Assembly (NCBI GenBank): GCA_964621165.1
Contig: CAZULC010000001.1
Span: 1-64,000 of the forward strand
Length of the DNA stretch: 64,000 nucleotides
Reading direction: 5' to 3'
From: UMGS1696 sp964621165
Lineage (GTDB): Bacteria > Bacillota > Clostridia > Oscillospirales > CAG-272
Within the stretch, counting starts at the first letter, position 1. Each line of letters starts with the position of its first letter. The notes below the pieces were generated by a model. The model was not told the DNA's origin. It did not search any database and was given only the letters and a program-made list of their open reading frames with translations. A program made the translations under genes and the position numbers. Shown piece after piece: positions 54,243-64,000 of the stretch.

Positions 54243-55715
54243 TTACTGCAAGTTCCAACTAACTTCATTTTTGCCGTCTTTTAAACTTACGCCCATTTCG
54301 GTGAGTTTGCCGCGGATTTCATCAGCTTTGCCGTAGTCTTTGGCGGCTTTTGCTTCCGCCCTCTCACGAATCAGCTTTTCCACCTCTTCACGCTTGTCCG
54401 CGGCCACTCCGGGAGTCAGGCAGGTAATTTTCAGCTCAGCGTTGGCGGCGGCTTTCTTTTCTTCCTCCAGGTGAGCCTTGAGCTTCCGCCCTTCCTCAAT
54501 CAAATCCAGCGAGAGAACCGAGTCGATTTTTCCGATGGCTTTGATTTTGGTGGAATCGGTGGTTTTCGCCTTGAGTACGTCGTAGACCGAGGTGATGGCT
54601 ACGGAGGTGTTCAGGTCGTTGTCCATGGCGTCGGTGAAGCGTTTTACAAGAGCTGAATACTGCTCCTCATCCACCGGGGTTTGGTCGGCGAAGTTCAGGC
54701 CGCTGATTTTAGTGATGAGCTTGTTGTAGGCGGTTTTGGTGGAGTCAAGCGCCTCGTAGGTGAACACCAAATCCTTCCGGTAGTGGGACTGGAGCACGAA
54801 CATGCGGTACACCAACGGCGAATATCCGGCTTCTTCAAGGGTGGAAACGATCAAGGTCTTTCCGGCGGACTTTGACATTTTGCCCTCAGCCGTATTGAGA
54901 TGGTAAACATGGAACCACTGGGGGCACCATTTGTGTCCGAGATATGCTTCGCTTTGGGCGATTTCGTTGGTGTGGTGGGGGAAGGCGTTGTCGATTCCGC
55001 CGCAGTGCAAATCAAGGTATTCGCCGAGGTTGTCGATTGAGATAGCAGAACACTCGATATGCCATCCGGGGTAGCCATAACCCCACGGGCTGTCCCACTT
55101 CAGCTCCTGATCCTCGAATTTGGACTTGGTGAACCACAGAACGAAGTCGGTTTTGTTCCGCTTTGCTTCGTCGGCTTCAACTCCCTCACGGACTCCAACT
55201 TCGAGGTTTTCCGCGTCGTGCTTGTTGAAGACGTAGTAGTCCTCCAGCTTGGAGGTGTCAAAATACACGTTCCCGCCGGAGACGTATGCGTACCCTTTTT
55301 CAAGCAGAACCTCGATCATGTGGATGAAGTGCTCTATATACGAGGTGGCGGGGACCACTATGTCCGGCTTTTTTATGTTCAGCTTCCGGCAGTCGTCGAA
55401 GAAGGCGTCGGTGTAAAACTTCGCGATTTCCATGACGGTTTTGTGTTCCCGCTTTGCCCCCTTGAGCATTTTGTCTTCCCCCGTGTCGCCGTCGCTGGTC
55501 AGGTGTCCCACGTCGGTTATGTTCATGCACCGGGTCACGTCAAGGCCGGTGAAGCGCAGGTATTTTTCAAGCACGTCCTCCATTATATATGAGCGGAGGT
55601 TGCCTATGTGGGCGTAGTGGTAGACCGTGGGGCCGCAGGTGTACATGGTGCACTTGCCGGGGGTGTGGGTGTAAAACTCATCCCTTGTTTTGGTCAGGGA
55701 GTTGTAGAGCTTCAT
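54243..55715 (-). CDS. cysS: Cysteine--tRNA ligase
   Basis: A 490-residue class I synthetase charging tRNA-Cys. The HIGH motif appears as HIGNLRSY near residue 36, the zinc cysteine in YTCGPTVY, a second zinc ligand in WHIECSAIS, and KMSKSAGKTL near residue 278. The C-terminal helical domain and tRNA-binding tail are complete (KADEIRGKLTEMGVSLKD). It is the last gene of an operon that starts with serine acetyltransferase, linking cysteine synthesis to its use. Confidence 0.97.
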   Translation of the reverse strand: MKLYNSLTKTRDEFYTHTPGKCTMYTCGPTVYHYAHIGNLRSYIMEDVLEKYLRFTGLDVTRCMNITDVGHLTSDGDTGEDKMLKGAKREHKTVMEIAKFYTDAFFDDCRKLNIKKPDIVVPATSYIEHFIHMIEVLLEKGYAYVSGGNVYFDTSKLEDYYVFNKHDAENLEVGVREGVEADEAKRNKTDFVLWFTKSKFEDQELKWDSPWGYGYPGWHIECSAISIDNLGEYLDLHCGGIDNAFPHHTNEIAQSEAYLGHKWCPQWFHVYHLNTAEGKMSKSAGKTLIVSTLEEAGYSPLVYRMFVLQSHYRKDLVFTYEALDSTKTAYNKLITKISGLNFADQTPVDEEQYSALVKRFTDAMDNDLNTSVAITSVYDVLKAKTTDSTKIKAIGKIDSVLSLDLIEEGRKLKAHLEEEKKAAANAELKITCLTPGVAADKREEVEKLIRERAEAKAAKDYGKADEIRGKLTEMGVSLKDGKNEVSWNLQ

Positions 55716-55732
55716 GTTCGGTTCCTCTCTTT

Positions 55733-57133
55733 TTACTTATTGTTGTCTTTTTCCTGATGTATATCGTCGTCAGATTCTTTTTTGTCGCTTTGATTCGAGC
55801 CGTAATTTTTGGCTTTTCTGCGGTTTCTTTTGTATTCCGACCGGTTTCGGCTCCACTCTTCGTTGAGCTTGGTTACTTCCTCCGGCGAGAATGGGATTTT
55901 ACCCGTCTGCATCAGCATGAGCCGGCCGACGATTTTGTCTTCCTTTTCGTTTATGCGGGGAATCACGCCCTGTGCGTCGAAGCAGAAGTCGTTCCACACC
56001 GGACGGCGGACGAATATCCTGTAGGAGCAGTAAACTATCAAGATCATTGACACTCCGTACAGTCCGCCTACGACAATTGTCGGCACACCTTCGATAAGGT
56101 AAGAGGCGAAGTTGAAGAAGACGTGGATGAAAATGCAAGGGTAAATCGAATTGTACACAGCGTAGACCATGCCGAGAATCAGCCCCAGCAGTGACGCATA
56201 GGCTATGGCAACGGGTGTTCCGTGGGCAATTCCGAAAATCAGCGCCGATATCACCACCGCCGCGGGTTTGCCGAACGCCGGAACCAGACGCTTCATCGCG
56301 ATTCCACGGAATATTATCTCCTCAACTACAGCCGCCACCACTGCGGTACTCAGAACCTCCACAATGATTCCATAGGGCGTATCGCTTATGTAGAACGAGG
56401 AGTAGTGGTTCTCGAAGTTGGTCATTATTGCGTCGGGGATTTGTATGAGCGACAGCGTCACCGACACGAATATGTTCAGGGAAACGCCGAAGACCGCGAA
56501 TGTGAAATACCGCATGGGGTTCATGTTGTAAAAGCTCATTTCCTCCAGGGGATTTTTATGCCGCACGTGGAATATGAGGCACAGGGTCAGAAGGGTCAGA
56601 AGGTTCGCCACAAGCAGAATCAGAACGGTTTTCTCGTTGACTTTGTCGGTGATTTCGTTAATTACGCCGGCCCATGTATCGCTTCCTGCTTCGCTTTCGA
56701 GAAGAGCCGCCGCGTATGAGCTGTTCCCCGTGAGCATGGACGTGGTGTAGGCCGATATCACGCAGGACTGCATTATGAACATCAGCGCGACGAACAGCAG
56801 CACTGACGCAAGCGCCCTCACAGCCTCGCCGAAGCCTTTTTTTACCCTGACCTGTGGATCGCAGCCGAGACCTCCCTCAGCCGCTTCTCTGTTCTTTGAG
56901 GATTCGCGCAGGTATTTCTCGATTTCACGGTCGTACCTTTCGTCAACGGAGCCGTTTTCGCCGGATTCTTCGGGTTTCTGGTCCATGGAGTCCGGTTTGG
57001 CTTCTTTGCCGTTTTTGCCGGACTCTTCGGAATCGTCGGTCACTTCGGGTTTCGGGTCCACTGGACGTTTGCCGCAATACTTGCAGAACCGGCTGTCGTT
57101 TTCAATTTCGTTTCCGCAGAACGGACATTTCAT
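55733..57133 (-). CDS. CPBP-family intramembrane protease with zinc ribbon
   Basis: A 466-residue protein started at ATG 57133 (GAGGT site 8 bases upstream). The first 25 residues are a zinc ribbon (CPFCG ... CKYCG), followed by an acidic, proline-rich linker to about residue 110. Eight or so membrane helices follow, containing the ABI/CPBP motifs EEIIFRG, FGIAHGTPVA and HVFFNFASYL, the Glu and His residues expected in glutamic-type intramembrane proteases. The last 100 residues are a charged cytoplasmic tail. It stands between cysE and cysS (10 and 17 bases apart), an unusual place; its target is unknown. Confidence 0.88.
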   Translation of the reverse strand: MKCPFCGNEIENDSRFCKYCGKRPVDPKPEVTDDSEESGKNGKEAKPDSMDQKPEESGENGSVDERYDREIEKYLRESSKNREAAEGGLGCDPQVRVKKGFGEAVRALASVLLFVALMFIMQSCVISAYTTSMLTGNSSYAAALLESEAGSDTWAGVINEITDKVNEKTVLILLVANLLTLLTLCLIFHVRHKNPLEEMSFYNMNPMRYFTFAVFGVSLNIFVSVTLSLIQIPDAIMTNFENHYSSFYISDTPYGIIVEVLSTAVVAAVVEEIIFRGIAMKRLVPAFGKPAAVVISALIFGIAHGTPVAIAYASLLGLILGMVYAVYNSIYPCIFIHVFFNFASYLIEGVPTIVVGGLYGVSMILIVYCSYRIFVRRPVWNDFCFDAQGVIPRINEKEDKIVGRLMLMQTGKIPFSPEEVTKLNEEWSRNRSEYKRNRRKAKNYGSNQSDKKESDDDIHQEKDNNK

Positions 57134-57143
57134 AATCAATACC

Positions 57144-57926
57144 TCATTCGCCGCCCTGATTTTCAAGTTTTTCAATGCTCTTCTGCATCCGGGCGATTGT
57201 CTTTCTCAGCTCATCTATTTCGTTTTCTATGGGATCCGGGATATGTATCTGGTCGAGATCCCCGGGGCAGCGGCAGTTTTCAGCAGGTTTTTCAGCCTGG
57301 TTTGTGCCGCAATCGCATTTTTCTTCGGTTTTTTGTGATTCCACCCTTTCGCCGCGTCTCACCACGACATGTGCGGGGATTCCCACGGCTGTGCTGTCCG
57401 GCGGAACCTCGCATAGGACCACGGCTCCGGCGGCGATTTTTGAGTTGTCCCCCACGGTGAAGTTGCCGAGCACCTTTGCTCCCGCGCCTACCATGACGTT
57501 GTTTCCGAGTGTGGGGTGGCGTTTGCCGCTCTGTTTTCCAGTACCGCCGAGGGTCACACCCTGATATATGGTGCAATAGTCCCCGATCACGGCGGTCTCA
57601 CCGATTACCACTCCCGAACCGTGGTCGATGAACAGTCCCTTGCCGATTTTCGCCGCGGGATGGATTTCGATTCCGGTGAGAAGCTTTGCTATCTGGGACA
57701 GGGTGCGGGAGGTCAGCTCGTAGCCCCGGTTGTTCAGCATGTGGGCCAGCCGGTACAGTATGAGCGCGTGGACTCCGGGGTACAGCAGGAGAACCTCGGC
57801 TTTGTTCTTTGCCGCCGGGTCACGCTCGAGGATTGAGTCCGCGTCCTCGGATATTATTTCCACGGCCTTTTTGATTTTTTTCGGCACGGCTCCGGTTATA
57901 TTTATTCTTATGGTGTATTTTTTCAT
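57144..57926 (-). CDS. cysE: Serine O-acetyltransferase with cysteine-containing tail insert
   Basis: A 260-residue enzyme making O-acetylserine for cysteine synthesis. The N-terminal extension of about 25 residues is followed by ILERDPAAKNKAEVLLLYPGVHALI, the family start (cited in part as RDPAAKNKAEVLLLYPG). The left-handed beta-helix then reads EIHPAAKIGKGLFIDHGSG (catalytic His), IYQGVTLGGTG and AAGAVVLCEVP. The tail carries KCDCGTNQAEKPAENCRC, then the family motif DLDQIHIPDP and a helical coil. The CxC...CxC insert is not usual and may bind a metal or be redox-sensitive. It is the first gene of the cysE-CPBP-cysS operon. Confidence 0.94.
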   Translation of the reverse strand: MKKYTIRINITGAVPKKIKKAVEIISEDADSILERDPAAKNKAEVLLLYPGVHALILYRLAHMLNNRGYELTSRTLSQIAKLLTGIEIHPAAKIGKGLFIDHGSGVVIGETAVIGDYCTIYQGVTLGGTGKQSGKRHPTLGNNVMVGAGAKVLGNFTVGDNSKIAAGAVVLCEVPPDSTAVGIPAHVVVRRGERVESQKTEEKCDCGTNQAEKPAENCRCPGDLDQIHIPDPIENEIDELRKTIARMQKSIEKLENQGGE

Positions 57927-57967
57927 GTCAAGCCTTTCATGAAGGTATGCTATAGTTGGCTGTTAAC

Positions 57968-57996
57968 ATTATATATCGCGGCGGTAAAAAAGTAAA
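57968..57996 (-). promoter_or_regulatory. Promoter of the cysE operon
   Basis: On the minus strand TTTACT (57996-57991) and TATAAT (57973-57968) are 17 bases apart, about 40 bases before the cysE start. No T-box or other leader fits in the space. Confidence 0.6.
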
Positions 57997-58061
57997 CCTG
58001 TTTTTATGATATTTTTTTTAATTCTTAAATTATGTACGGAAAAATGAAATAATGCGTGCCG

Positions 58062-58661
58062 TCAGATCCTGAGCGAATACCCCACTCCGCGCACTGCCGC
58101 CACTGCTCCGTCGCCCAAAAGCGGATTCAGCCGTTTTCTCAGGTAGTTGACGTACACATCCACTACGTTTGAGCTTTTGTTCACATCCGGCCCGAAGACA
58201 TATTCCCGAAGATAGTCCCGGCTGACCGGCTCTCCGGATCTTTCGAAAAGAGCTTCAAACAAAAGCCCTTCCTTTGGCGAGAGGCCTGCTTCTTCCCCGC
58301 AGTAGGACACCACACGTCGTTCCCGGTCGTAGGTCACTCTGTAGTAGCCGCTGTCCTGCTTCACGTCGTAGGCTATTTTTTCGGCTTTGGCCACGGCTTC
58401 CCTCAGTCCGACCAGACTCAAAGGATATCTGACAAGCACCGCGTCCGGCGGAAGACTCATAGGGGAGCTGTCCCGTGCCACCACGACGTAGGCTTCCTGC
58501 TTTGAGGGATGGGTTTTCCTGCGGTTTTTATATCCCTCCGTGTCGCACACAACCACCCGAACCCCCCCGTCAGGCCGTCCGGAATCCCACACGCACATGA
58601 CTTCAAGAGAAGCTTTAACAAAATTTTCAAAATTTTTATCATTAAACATCAAAAAAACCAT
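58062..58661 (-). CDS. OmpR/PhoB-type winged-helix regulator without a usual receiver
   Basis: A 199-residue protein. The C-terminal 95 residues are a PhoB-type winged helix: GLSPKEGLLFEALFERSGEPVSRDYLREYVFGPD (cited in part as LSPKEGLLFEALF), then NVVDVYVNYLRKRLNPLL and AVRGVGYSLRI, which is diagnostic. The N-terminal 100 residues have the size and strand pattern of a receiver (VRVVVCDTEG, AYVVVARDSSPMS, AVLVRYPLSLVGLREAV) but no clear acidic triad or phosphate-accepting Asp. It is likely an atypical response regulator active without phosphorylation. No histidine kinase is adjacent. A GAGGAT site supports the start at 58661. Confidence 0.82.
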   Translation of the reverse strand: MVFLMFNDKNFENFVKASLEVMCVWDSGRPDGGVRVVVCDTEGYKNRRKTHPSKQEAYVVVARDSSPMSLPPDAVLVRYPLSLVGLREAVAKAEKIAYDVKQDSGYYRVTYDRERRVVSYCGEEAGLSPKEGLLFEALFERSGEPVSRDYLREYVFGPDVNKSSNVVDVYVNYLRKRLNPLLGDGAVAAVRGVGYSLRI

Positions 58662-58872
58662 GTAAAAAAATCCTCAAATATGATATAATAGAATTATGGT
58701 ATATTTTTCATCCGGATTTTCGGGAGGGAAACGAATTTCGCCTTCTCTTCCCGTTGGGGGAGTAATACCGAGGAAGGACCTCTTCTACTCAATCATAGCA
58801 TAACCACGACTGAATGTCAATTGACTTTTAACTTTTTCTGCCAAATAAAATGAAAGAAAGGAATCGTTTAGT

Positions 58873-59430
58873 ATGGACGAGATGGAAGCTGTAGAATCTA
58901 TATCTACTCCGCTCCCGCCGGATATGCGTCGGGAAAACTCATGCTGCTTCACCGGACACAGACGAATACACGAGGACGTGAAGCCACAGCTCGAAATGCT
59001 GCTTGACAAGACTATCGACAGTCTTATCGAGAAAAAAGTCCGCTACTTCATCTGCGGGGGAGCGGTCGGATTTGACATGATGGCTGAACAAGCCGTAATC
59101 CGCGCAATGGACAGGGGGGCTGACGTCAAGCTCATTCTCGCACTCCCCTGCGTGAACCAGACGGAAAAATGGAAAACCGACACTCCAGAGGGAATCGAAA
59201 CCGTGCGGGAATACCACAGAATCAAAGGATTCGCCGCCAGCATCCGCTATGTCTCCGAGATTGAGACATACAACTGCATGAAAAAGCGCAACCAGTACAT
59301 GGTTGACCACGCGGGCTGCCTTATAGCCTACTGCGCTCTGAACCAGAGAAGAAGCGGCTCAGTCCAGACCTTCCGCATGGCTCAGAAATCCGAAATCGCC
59401 ATAGTCAACCTGATGGACTACATCAAATAA
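58873..59430 (+). CDS. SLOG/DUF1273-family protein
   Basis: A 185-residue protein with a SLOG (YpsA-like, DprA/LOG-related) Rossmann domain: CCFTGHRRI near residue 24, YFICGGAVGFDMMAEQAV near 57, and the nucleotide-loop segments ILALPCVNQTEKW and DHAGCLIAYCAL. Such proteins are thought to bind nucleotides; B. subtilis YpsA affects cell division, while other SLOG members are sensors in defence systems. Here it sits alone with an AAAGGA site, 51 bases before gpmI. Its role is unknown. Confidence 0.88.
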   Translation: MDEMEAVESISTPLPPDMRRENSCCFTGHRRIHEDVKPQLEMLLDKTIDSLIEKKVRYFICGGAVGFDMMAEQAVIRAMDRGADVKLILALPCVNQTEKWKTDTPEGIETVREYHRIKGFAASIRYVSEIETYNCMKKRNQYMVDHAGCLIAYCALNQRRSGSVQTFRMAQKSEIAIVNLMDYIK

Positions 59431-59481
59431 AACCAATTAACACCGCCTGTAATTTATCTAAATACAAAGGAAGAATCTGTT

Positions 59482-61128
<1,647 letters not shown>

Positions 61129-61189
61129 TCATACTGAAATTTTTGAAAGGAAAAAGGGAGACTCTCGGGTTTCCCTTTATCTATACACT

Positions 61190-62008
61190 ATGTTTTATAA
61201 AAAAGGAATCCTCTACTGCTCAACCATGCTTGACGAATACGAAAAATACGGCGTGCGGCACGGCTTCTCTACAAGGGAGGGCGGCTACAGCGCACTCGAG
61301 CATACCAAAAGCCTGAACCTGACCTTCAGCTTAGGCGACGAGCCGGATGTTGTACGCAAAAACTTTGAAGTATTCGCCGCCGCCATATCAGGTGAGCTTG
61401 ACAAAAATTCCGTTGTCACGGCACATCAGATTCACTCGGCTAAAGTGAGAGTTATCGACCGGCACAACGCAGGCGAGGGTATCTCAAAGGAACGGGGCGA
61501 GGACTGCGACGGCTTTGTAACCTCGGACAGAATGGTTCTCCCTGTCATAAGAGTAGCCGACTGTACGCCCATACTCCTCTGCGGACTGGATGAAAAGGAT
61601 AACCCCGTCGTCTCCTCAGTTCACGCGGGATGGAGGGGAACCGTAAACGGAATCGCAGGGGAAGCCGTGGAGCAGATGGTGAAGCTTGGTGCGGTGCGGG
61701 AGTCAATCTCGGCAGCAATCGGCGCTCATATAGGACTGTGCTGCTTTGAAGTGGGCGAGGACTTCTGTGAGGCTGTGGCTGGAATACGGGGGTCCGACTT
61801 CGCAAGCCGTCACATCAAACGGGAAGGATTTTCTAGCCCCCACGCCGACCTCACCTCGATGAATAAGGAAATCCTCGCGTCCGCCGGGGTCACAAAAATC
61901 GACGTCTCTCCCCACTGCACCATGTGCTCGAACGATTCGCTCTACTACTCCCACAGAAGAATGAACGGTAAACGTGGTACAATGGGCGCGGGAATCGCGA
62001 TTATCTGA
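61190..62008 (+). CDS. pgeF: Multi-copper-laccase-fold purine nucleoside phosphorylase (YfiH/YlmD family)
   Basis: A 272-residue protein of the YfiH family, which cleaves purine nucleosides and, in E. coli, edits peptidoglycan precursors. Motifs: RHGFSTREGGYS near residue 24, a TAHQIHSAKVRVID segment with the first active-site His, RVADCTPILL, SSVHAGWRGTVNG near residue 144 and IGLCCFEVGEDF. These include the Zn ligands (His, Cys, His). The end is NGKRGTMGAGIAII. It lies 61 bases after gpmI. Confidence 0.94.
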   Translation: MFYKKGILYCSTMLDEYEKYGVRHGFSTREGGYSALEHTKSLNLTFSLGDEPDVVRKNFEVFAAAISGELDKNSVVTAHQIHSAKVRVIDRHNAGEGISKERGEDCDGFVTSDRMVLPVIRVADCTPILLCGLDEKDNPVVSSVHAGWRGTVNGIAGEAVEQMVKLGAVRESISAAIGAHIGLCCFEVGEDFCEAVAGIRGSDFASRHIKREGFSSPHADLTSMNKEILASAGVTKIDVSPHCTMCSNDSLYYSHRRMNGKRGTMGAGIAII

Positions 62009-62065
62009 TTTTTCATGTACGTTTTGACGCTCCGTCACATAAAAATCACATAAATTTGCGTAAAA

Positions 62066-62094
62066 TCAACAAAAGTTCAAGATTTATCTATAAT
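62066..62094 (+). promoter_or_regulatory. Possible promoter of the ABC exporter genes
   Basis: TCAACA (62066-62071) and TATAAT (62089-62094) with a 17-base spacer; the -35 matches the consensus at four positions. Confidence 0.45.
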
Positions 62095-62154
62095 TCTGTG
62101 ATATAATTTTTTAAATCAAGGTACTCAAACCTCTATCGGAAGGAATAACTGTTT

Positions 62155-63090
62155 ATGATAGAAATAAACAACCTCGTAAAAAACTACGGCCCCAAAACCG
62201 CACTGGACGACGTGAGCTTTAAAATAAATAAAGGCGAAATCGTCGGGTTCCTCGGTCCAAACGGCGCGGGTAAATCCACTGCCATGAATATCCTCACCGG
62301 TTATCTGTCCTCGAACTCCGGGGAAGTAAAGGTGGGAGGCATCGACATCCTCGAAAACCCCGGGGAAGCAAAAAAACTGATAGGCTTCCTCCCCGAACAG
62401 CCGCCCCTATACGTGGATATGAAAGTAAACGAATATCTCAACTTCGTCTACGAAATCAAAGGCTGTAGGCTTAAGCGCGACGCTCATATAGCCGAGGTCA
62501 GACAGGTGACAAAAATCGATGACGTGAAAAACAGACTCATCAAAAACCTCTCAAAAGGCTATCGTCAGAGAGTGGGAATCGCTCAGGCCCTGATCGGCAA
62601 CCCGCCAGTCATCATATTCGACGAACCCACCGTAGGCCTCGACCCAAAGCAAATTATCGAAATCCGCAACCTCATCCGTAACCTCGGTAAATCCCATACT
62701 GTCATACTCTCCACCCATATCCTCAGCGAGGTCCAGTCAGTTTGCGACAGAATCATCATTATAAATGAGGGTAAAATCATAGCCGACGAAAAAACCGAAA
62801 GCATAACTCAAGCTGTCGAAGAAAACCGCCGGTACTCCGTAAAAATCTGCGGCCCCGTGAGAGAGGTGCAGAACGCCCTTAATAAGGTTCCCGGAGTGGT
62901 TAACGTGGAACAGACAGGAGAGAGAGAGCTGGACTCGTACACATATGTAGTAGAATCCGAAAAAGGCGTGGATATAAGAAAGCCCCTGTTCTACTTAGCC
63001 GCCGAGAAAAACTGGTGCATCCTCGGACTTGAAGCCGTCGGCATGAATCTGGAAGAAGTGTTCATTAAGATAATGGAACGGAACAGCTGA
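62155..63090 (+). CDS. ABC-2 type exporter ATP-binding protein (GldA-like)
   Basis: A 311-residue ATPase of the multi-gene ABC-2 exporter class. Walker A is GPNGAGKST near residue 38, the Q-loop is GFLPEQPPLY, the signature LSKGYRQRVG, Walker B VIIFDEPTVGLDP, and the H-loop STHILSEV. A C-terminal domain of about 85 residues follows (YSVKICGPVREVQNAL). The close match in pattern to GldA, the ATPase of the GldFG transporter, fits the permease gene 412 bases downstream. The cargo is unknown. Confidence 0.92.
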   Translation: MIEINNLVKNYGPKTALDDVSFKINKGEIVGFLGPNGAGKSTAMNILTGYLSSNSGEVKVGGIDILENPGEAKKLIGFLPEQPPLYVDMKVNEYLNFVYEIKGCRLKRDAHIAEVRQVTKIDDVKNRLIKNLSKGYRQRVGIAQALIGNPPVIIFDEPTVGLDPKQIIEIRNLIRNLGKSHTVILSTHILSEVQSVCDRIIIINEGKIIADEKTESITQAVEENRRYSVKICGPVREVQNALNKVPGVVNVEQTGERELDSYTYVVESEKGVDIRKPLFYLAAEKNWCILGLEAVGMNLEEVFIKIMERNS

Positions 63091-63502
63091 CGAAAGTGTG
63101 GAGTCATCTTCGCAGGATTACGCTACCATTGGACAAAGGTGTTCTACACTGCTTGGCTGAATGAGCAAAAGCCCGTGAGGCAGAACCAACGTCCTATTAG
63201 GAAACTAAATCCCGCTGTCTGAATTCGTCCGTGGCAGGCAGGGGGGCGGGAACGTGTACCCGACTAAACAGTTCCTGACTGCCGTCTCCCCTACTACTCA
63301 GGTCAAGGATCGCTCCACTGCTAACCGTCATTCCCACTACTCAGCTTCAGCAAAAAAAAACGGAAAGCACACCCTGCTCAGCTTCGCCATAAAAAGACAG
63401 TGTTTTAAAGTTCTTGCGCAGCTTCTTTCAAGAAGCGCGTCTCCCCTTCGTTCCCCATCGTAACCCCTTAAACCGTACTATATTTCATCAGGAGATAAAC
63501 CT
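63091..63502. other. Long non-coding insert between exporter ATPase and permease genes
   Basis: A 412-base stretch between two genes that normally abut. No frame has a ribosome site, and each is broken by stops; the one 69-codon frame (63254) is not convincing. It contains CTACTCAG twice (about 63295 and 63341), nine A in a row (about 63349-63357) and a perfect hairpin GCTTCTTTCAAGAAGC (about 63421-63436). It resembles an inserted repeat or a decayed element more than a regulatory leader. I do not recognise any known RNA family. Confidence 0.45.
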
Positions 63503-64000
63503 ATGCTTGCTATTTATAAGAAAGAGATGCGGAATTATTTTACTACTCCGCTTGGATATGTGTTCGTGGCTGTGTTTCTGGCCGTGAGCGGATTCATGTT
63601 CGCGTTTTCTACCATGCAGTCGCAGACTGCGGATGTGTCTGGGTACTTCCAGCTTATGATTTTCGGGTACATCGTCATTGTGCCAATACTTACCATGCGG
63701 TCATTCGCCGAAGAAAGACGGACTAAGACCGAACAGCTGCTTATGACGTCGCCGGTGTCAATTACCTCAGTCGTTATGTCAAAGTTTCTCGCGGCTTATA
63801 CCATGTTCGCCGGAACCGTGGCGGTGTCATGCCTCTATTACCTTCCGCTCAACCTCTACGCGGAGGAACTCAATGTCGGTAAAGCAGTGGGCTGCCTCAT
63901 CGCTATGCTCCTTATCGGTATGTGCTTCATCGCAGTCGGCACCTTCGTTTCAACCCTCACCGAAAGCGCAGTTACCGCGTCAATCGCTACAATGGCCGTG
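63503..64000 (+). CDS. ABC-2 type permease, GldF-like (cut by window edge)
   Basis: The first 166 residues of an exporter permease: MLAIYKKEMRNYFTTPLGYVFVAVFLAVSG (cited in part as MLAIYKKEMRNYFTTPLGYV), the typical opening of GldF/ABC-2 permeases, then IVIVPILTMRSFAEERRTKTEQLL and TSPVSITSVVMSKFLA, the conserved coupling region. Four membrane helices are seen before the edge. It has a good AGGAGA site 8 bases before ATG 63503 and should pair with the 62155 ATPase. Confidence 0.93.
   Translation, partial: MLAIYKKEMRNYFTTPLGYVFVAVFLAVSGFMFAFSTMQSQTADVSGYFQLMIFGYIVIVPILTMRSFAEERRTKTEQLLMTSPVSITSVVMSKFLAAYTMFAGTVAVSCLYYLPLNLYAEELNVGKAVGCLIAMLLIGMCFIAVGTFVSTLTESAVTASIATMAV

Noticed and set aside
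63254..63463. 69-codon frame between the exporter genes
   Set aside because: No ribosome site, low-complexity basic composition and an internal hairpin; not a convincing protein.

Overview
The window looks like a scaffold from an anaerobic Gram-positive clostridium, most likely Oscillospiraceae/Ruminococcaceae-like. The signs are strong GGAGG ribosome sites, TTGACA-17-TATAAT promoters, lipoproteins with Gram-positive style anchors, a SCIFF peptide with its radical-SAM maturase, a minimal SufB-like Fe-S scaffold gene, secG next to rnr, and many ABC importers and glycan-active enzymes. A run of exactly 100 N (31680-31779) shows an assembled draft. No rRNA, tRNA, CRISPR array, prophage or transposase gene was found.

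Layout. 1-9.3 kb (minus strand): the start of pyruvate phosphate dikinase; then a block holding an iron-chelate/cobalamin-type ABC importer (binding protein, permease, ATPase), a four-module redox fusion (CoA-disulfide-reductase-like flavoprotein, rhodanese, siroheme sulfite/nitrite reductase, ferredoxin), an AAA ATPase, a DUF4838-like protein and a PHP-domain hydrolase. 9.6-12.6 kb: a large glycoside hydrolase read from TTG. 12.7-15.9 kb: the SCIFF operon (scfA, scfB, PLP decarboxylase). 15.9-19.5 kb: a decayed stalk-domain gene, a small membrane protein and two lipoproteins. 19.6-24.4 kb: a complete sugar ABC importer with back-to-back consensus promoters. 24.4-31.6 kb: a Rieske-tailed oxidoreductase, secG, rnr, an orphan solute-binding lipoprotein and a radical SAM protein.

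31.6-36.5 kb: an 84-bp tandem repeat interrupted by the N gap, a badly broken SufC-type ATPase in front of an intact SufB/D-like gene, a hairpin-rich spacer, an aminotransferase and a cation/proton antiporter. 36.6-43.6 kb: alaS with an acetyltransferase, a methyltransferase, a MarR regulator followed by a decayed MATE pump, an SGNH esterase and a small basic protein. 43.6-47.1 kb: a secreted HExxH protein and a GH35 beta-galactosidase. 47.5-51.6 kb: small unknown genes and a BlaI regulator whose BlaR1-type partner is in ruins. 51.7-58.7 kb: peptidyl-prolyl isomerase, SDR enzyme, histidine phosphatase, then a cysE / CPBP protease / cysS operon and a winged-helix regulator. 58.8-64 kb: SLOG-family protein, gpmI, pgeF, and an ABC-2 exporter whose ATPase and permease genes are split by about 410 bp of odd non-coding sequence.

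The main themes are redox and sulfur metabolism (siroheme reductase fusion, SCIFF, SufB-like, Rieske protein, cysE/cysS), polysaccharide use (GH106-like, GH35, SGNH esterase, stalk/metalloprotease, sugar ABC) and gene decay: at least four genes carry several frameshifts, stops or internal deletions while their neighbours remain intact.
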